From the NCBI RefSeq assembly GCF_900167115.1, contig NZ_FUXZ01000003.1, forward strand, positions 288,440-352,439: a stretch of 64,000 bases of DNA, in the 5' to 3' direction. A program made the translations under genes and the position numbers. The notes beneath the pieces were generated by a model. That model saw only the letters and a program-made list of their open reading frames with translations. It was not told the DNA's origin and searched no databases. The DNA is from Eubacterium uniforme. GTDB lineage: Bacteria > Bacillota > Clostridia > Lachnospirales > Lachnospiraceae. The first letter of the stretch is position 1. Every line of letters begins with the position of its first letter. Positions 61,359 through 64,000 of the stretch are shown piece by piece.

Positions 61359-62492
61359 TTATTGCCTTTTTGGAATTTTCTTGTCTTCCAAAGTCTTCAC
61401 AAAAATCTTTCTTATTTTTTCTTCATTAGCCTCATCTGTTATCTGTCCGTTTTCTTCAATATTATCTTCAGAAAGAATCTCATCAAAATCAATTTTTACT
61501 TTCCTACCATTTTTCATATATAACATATACACATATGATGGCTGTAAAGTAGAACTATCTTCACTTACATATTCCTTATAATAATCCACATCTCTATATC
61601 CATAGTGTATACTCTTATATTTCATCGTAACAGTTATTCCACCATTATCAACTATTATGTTTTTCTTAAACATAAATACTATCATGACCATAAGCATTGC
61701 CATAGTTAAAAATCCCAAGAAAACTCTTAATGTTGTAGTTCTATATCTTGATATGGAAAGGAATACTAACAAACCAACAAGAACAATTAAAACAATAGCA
61801 AATTCATTTGTATACACCATAGCGAATTTCCATTTATTATCTTCACTGGCACTTAGTATCAATTTGCTAATAACTACGGCATATCCTATAAGTACAACTT
61901 CAGCACAAAACACCATCGTTAATCCTATTTTTATAAGCTGTAGAATTTTATCACCAAAACCAAATAAAAATTTATTTGTTTTAGAAATATCACTTGTTAA
62001 TTCCTTACGTTTTGTCAGGTAAAATAAACCTACAACAAGGAAAGGTATAATAACAATACTCATTATTTTTACAATAGCATATATTGTGATTATCTCTCCA
62101 CTTCCCAAATAATATAAACATTCATAGACAATCGCACCAATAACAGTTACTACCTGTACTGGAACGAAATTACGTATCAATATTCCCATATATTCTTTAA
62201 GTGAAAAAGCATGCTGTCTTAATATTTCAGATAAATTTGAATACTTGATTGAATTCAAAAACACCAAAAACTTAAATCGTTCAAACTGATATTTTCCTTC
62301 CCTATACAGGAAAAAATATTTTGTTAAATACTCATAAGTCGAAAGAGATAAAAGCGTAACAAAAATCAATAATTCAATTACCCTGTTACTATTTAATTCA
62401 AGAACAAATGAACATACAGCAATAATCCACATAATCATCCATATTTTATTCTGCTTATTATCCTTCCTCATTTTTTTATAAAACTTTTCCAT
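61359..62492 (-). CDS. ABC-2-type membrane permease of the GntR-linked transporter
   Basis: 377 residues with about seven hydrophobic segments (about 20-50, 105-130, 140-162, 185-215, 225-248, 255-275) and a C-terminal hydrophilic domain of about 95 residues. Its sequence shows no signature beyond membrane topology. The assignment rests on the preceding ATPase gene (start codon directly follows the ATPase TAA) and the GntR gene, the usual YtrA-type arrangement. Likely an exporter or cell-envelope stress transporter; substrate unknown. Confidence 0.8.
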   Translation of the reverse strand: MEKFYKKMRKDNKQNKIWMIMWIIAVCSFVLELNSNRVIELLIFVTLLSLSTYEYLTKYFFLYREGKYQFERFKFLVFLNSIKYSNLSEILRQHAFSLKEYMGILIRNFVPVQVVTVIGAIVYECLYYLGSGEIITIYAIVKIMSIVIIPFLVVGLFYLTKRKELTSDISKTNKFLFGFGDKILQLIKIGLTMVFCAEVVLIGYAVVISKLILSASEDNKWKFAMVYTNEFAIVLIVLVGLLVFLSISRYRTTTLRVFLGFLTMAMLMVMIVFMFKKNIIVDNGGITVTMKYKSIHYGYRDVDYYKEYVSEDSSTLQPSYVYMLYMKNGRKVKIDFDEILSEDNIEENGQITDEANEEKIRKIFVKTLEDKKIPKRQ

Positions 62493-63218
62493 TTATATTT
62501 CCTCATCTTCTATAAAGTCTATAGTTTCTTCAGTAAGTGTTTTTCCTATACCAATAACACTATCCCTGTCTCCACTTTTTACAATTTTCCCATCTTTCAT
62601 CATAACTATAAAATCAGCAACATCTTCTATTTCATCAATAATATGAGTTGAAATAAAAATACCAACATTATCTTCGCTTACCCTACTTTGCAAAATCTCC
62701 GTAATGTCCTGCTTAGATACTTCATCAAGCCCAGCATATGGTTCATCAAGAATTATGTATTTTGGTTTTACCGCAATAGCAAATGCTATATCAGCCTTAA
62801 CTTTCTGCCCTCTTGATAAAATACTATATTTCGAATCAATTCTGTTACCTAATCCAAATTTATTAGCTAACTTTAAAAAGATTTCCTCATCAAATCTATC
62901 ATATAATGTTCTAAATAATTCAATATTATCAGCAACTGTATAATAATCCGCATACATACTTTTACCAATATATATTACATCCTTATGAAAATCTGCAAGA
63001 TTATCAAAAGATATCTTTTCATCATCCAAATATACTTCTCCACTATTTGATATAAGAGATCCATATATGTTTCTCATAAGAGTTGTTTTACCACAACCAT
63101 TATTTCCAACTAAAACCGTTACGAATCCAGCTTCAATATCTAAATTAATATCTCTTAATTCAAATTTATCATTCTTATATTTATAATTTAAATTTCTTAC
63201 CTTTATCATATTCATCAT
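62493..63218 (-). CDS. ABC transporter ATP-binding protein (YtrB/CcmA type)
   Basis: 241 residues. Walker A GNNGCGKTT, signature LSRGQKVK (R replacing G, typical of this subgroup), Walker B YIILDEPYAGLD and H-loop STHIIDE are intact. The permease gene follows without a gap. The start is uncertain: a good GGAGG lies about 20 bases before ATG 63218 and 29 before ATG 63209 (MIKVRNLNYKY), both too far, and an in-frame stop blocks an upstream start. Confidence 0.88.
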   Translation of the reverse strand: MMNMIKVRNLNYKYKNDKFELRDINLDIEAGFVTVLVGNNGCGKTTLMRNIYGSLISNSGEVYLDDEKISFDNLADFHKDVIYIGKSMYADYYTVADNIELFRTLYDRFDEEIFLKLANKFGLGNRIDSKYSILSRGQKVKADIAFAIAVKPKYIILDEPYAGLDEVSKQDITEILQSRVSEDNVGIFISTHIIDEIEDVADFIVMMKDGKIVKSGDRDSVIGIGKTLTEETIDFIEDEEI

Positions 63219-63287
63219 ATAATCAATTACTGACTATATCCTCCTATAAATTCTCATCTTAAATTGTTATGATGTTTTCTATATTAT

Positions 63288-63653
63288 TTACCATAATATA
63301 TCAATCATGTCTTTAGCATCTTCCTTACTCATTCCGCTTTGCTTGGCATCATTAATCCAACCACTTAGTTTCTCTTCGATACTAAGTGTCATCTTTTCTT
63401 TTAAGTATTGTACATCCGGATTATCAACATAAAATCCTTTTCCAGCCACTGAATATATCAATCCCTCTTTTTCTAAATCTTCATAGGCCCTCTTTATTGT
63501 AATAACACTTATTTTTAAATCTGCAGCCAATCCTCTAATTGAAGGAAGCATTTCTCCTTCTTTTATTCTTTCCCCAATTATCTCATCTCTAATCTGCTTT
63601 GAAACCTGTTCATATATCGGAATCCCACTTTTAGTATTTACAACAATATTCAT
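63288..63653 (-). CDS. GntR-family regulator, YtrA subfamily
   Basis: 121 residues. N-terminal winged helix (SGIPIYEQVSKQIRDEI, LPSIRGLAADLKISVITIKR, GLIYSVAGKGFYV) and a short C-terminal dimerisation region of about 45 residues, the YtrA hallmark. It represses its own operon of ABC transporter genes in known cases. AAGGAGGAAAAT precedes ATG 63653. An inverted repeat at 63698-63716 in its promoter region is a candidate operator. The left end of an IS110 element lies just beyond. Confidence 0.92.
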   Translation of the reverse strand: MNIVVNTKSGIPIYEQVSKQIRDEIIGERIKEGEMLPSIRGLAADLKISVITIKRAYEDLEKEGLIYSVAGKGFYVDNPDVQYLKEKMTLSIEEKLSGWINDAKQSGMSKEDAKDMIDILW

Positions 63654-63697
63654 ATTTTCCTCCTTTCTACTACAATGGTTTTATAGTTAATATTCTT

Positions 63698-63716
63698 AAC
63701 ATCTAGTTAAGATGTT
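63698..63716. promoter_or_regulatory. inverted repeat, candidate GntR operator
   Basis: AACATCT, 5 bases, AGATGTT: a perfect 7-bp inverted repeat about 45-63 bases upstream of the GntR start codon. Position fits autoregulation; it could also be part of the target site of the adjoining IS110 element. Confidence 0.45.
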
Positions 63717-63738
63717 ATCTATCTTATTGCTTAAGCTG

Positions 63739-63744
63739 TATAAT
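63739..63744 (+). promoter_or_regulatory. -10 element at the IS110 left end
   Basis: TATAAT with no matching -35 at 17 bases upstream. In characterised IS110 elements the -35 comes from the right end and joins this -10 only when the element circularises. This fits that pattern but the right end is outside the window. Confidence 0.45.
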
Positions 63745-63751
63745 GATGGGA

Positions 63752-63923
63752 GCAATAGGTATATCGGCTTCCTTTCTTGGACCTCGCGTCCGTAAACTAG
63801 ACTGATAACCAGCTCCTCATTAGCAGCGTTCGTTTTATGCAGGTTGTTTCACCATAGGGTGCATTCGTGTCACACCACAGTAGATTGAATAGGCAATGAG
63901 TAAAACTGGTGTATATCCATTGC
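63752..63923 (+). ncRNA. candidate bridge RNA of the IS110 element
   Basis: About 172 bases between the -10 and the transposase. The ends pair: GCAATAGGTATAT (63752-63764) with GTATATCCATTGC (63911-63923), 12 of 13 pairs including two G-T pairs and one mismatch. Inside are hairpins GGAC/GTCC (63779-63791 region) and CACC/GGTG (63850-63861). Length and position agree with bridge RNAs of the IS110 group (about 170-180 bases upstream of the gene). The guide loops are not assigned. Confidence 0.6.
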
Positions 63924-63950
63924 ACTATATTTTTAAGGAGTGACAAATAT

Positions 63951-64000
63951 ATGAACGCAGTAGGTATTGATGTTTCAAAAGGTAAGAGTACAGTTTCTAT
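63951..64000 (+). CDS. IS110-family transposase, N-terminal fragment
   Basis: Start ATG 63951 follows AAGGAG ten bases upstream. Only MNAVGIDVSKGKSTVS is visible, the opening strand of the RuvC-like DEDD domain with its first catalytic Asp (in GIDVSKGK). Truncated only by the window end, so whether it is intact is unknown. Confidence 0.85.
   Translation, partial: MNAVGIDVSKGKSTVS

Larger units (their letters stand above)
63720..64000 (+). mobile_element. IS110-family element, left end and start of transposase (truncated by window)
   Basis: A DEDD transposase start is preceded by about 200-230 bases of non-coding sequence, of which 63771-63880 is about half G+C (54 of 110 counted), much higher than the flanking DNA. 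IS110 elements lack terminal inverted repeats, so the left boundary cannot be set exactly; roughly 63720-63740 is my estimate. The upstream non-coding region in the IS110 group is where bridge RNA is encoded. Confidence 0.75.

Overview
The window is low in G+C, with A/T-rich intergenic spacers, strong GGAGG-type ribosome binding sites and lysine-rich secreted proteins. It carries GH16, GH5 and GH43 glycosidases, CotH-type secreted kinases and a wall-anchored multi-domain adhesin. Together these suggest a gut or rumen Firmicute of the Lachnospiraceae (Butyrivibrio/Roseburia-like). This is an inference from gene content; no rRNA or marker phylogeny is available here. Nearly all genes lie on the minus strand. 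The plus-strand exceptions are a 5-formyltetrahydrofolate cyclo-ligase, a nuclease lipoprotein, an AraC regulator and the IS110 transposase at the right edge. No tRNA, rRNA or CRISPR array was recognised.

Layout. (1) 1-1762: PadR regulator, HAAS-domain membrane protein and a truncated anchored protein, behind a strong promoter with three tandem operator-like repeats. (2) 1806-5745: a MacB/FtsX-type ABC transporter. (3) 5746-7195: folate cyclo-ligase abutting a convergent sirtuin, whose start region is duplicated in inverted orientation around its promoter. (4) 7260-20865: a giant (about 3050 aa) isopeptide-type surface adhesin followed upstream by a kinase, a PP2C phosphatase and a vWA protein, the TerY-P-like signalling triad. 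(5) 21058-33052: purine nucleoside phosphorylase, a B12-binding radical SAM protein, a nuclease lipoprotein, a clostripain-like protease, two paralogous membrane proteins, an ABC ATPase without a permease, and phosphopentomutase. (6) 33194-38849: a beta-glucan cluster with secreted GH16 plus four CBM-like modules, cytoplasmic GH5 and a divergent AraC regulator. (7) 38865-45961: a second FtsX-type ABC operon, a PatB-type C-S lyase, and a two-component system preceded by an array of 73-bp hairpin repeats. (8) 46111-50020: cytoplasmic GH43, pyridoxal kinase and two small membrane proteins. (9) 50219-60984: three tandem CotH-kinase paralogues with basic leucine-rich tails. (10) 61359-63653: a YtrA-type GntR regulator with an ABC-2 transporter. 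(11) About 63720-64000: the left end of an IS110-family element with a candidate bridge RNA.

How it fits together. The window mixes housekeeping salvage (deoD, deoB, pyridoxal kinase) with surface and envelope functions. Signalling proteins (vWA, PP2C and kinase; HK/RR; PadR; GntR) sit beside the surface proteins or transporters they may control. The points most worth checking are the candidate bridge RNA, the sirtuin inverted repeat, the 73-bp array, the triad-adhesin linkage and the mosaic CotH family.
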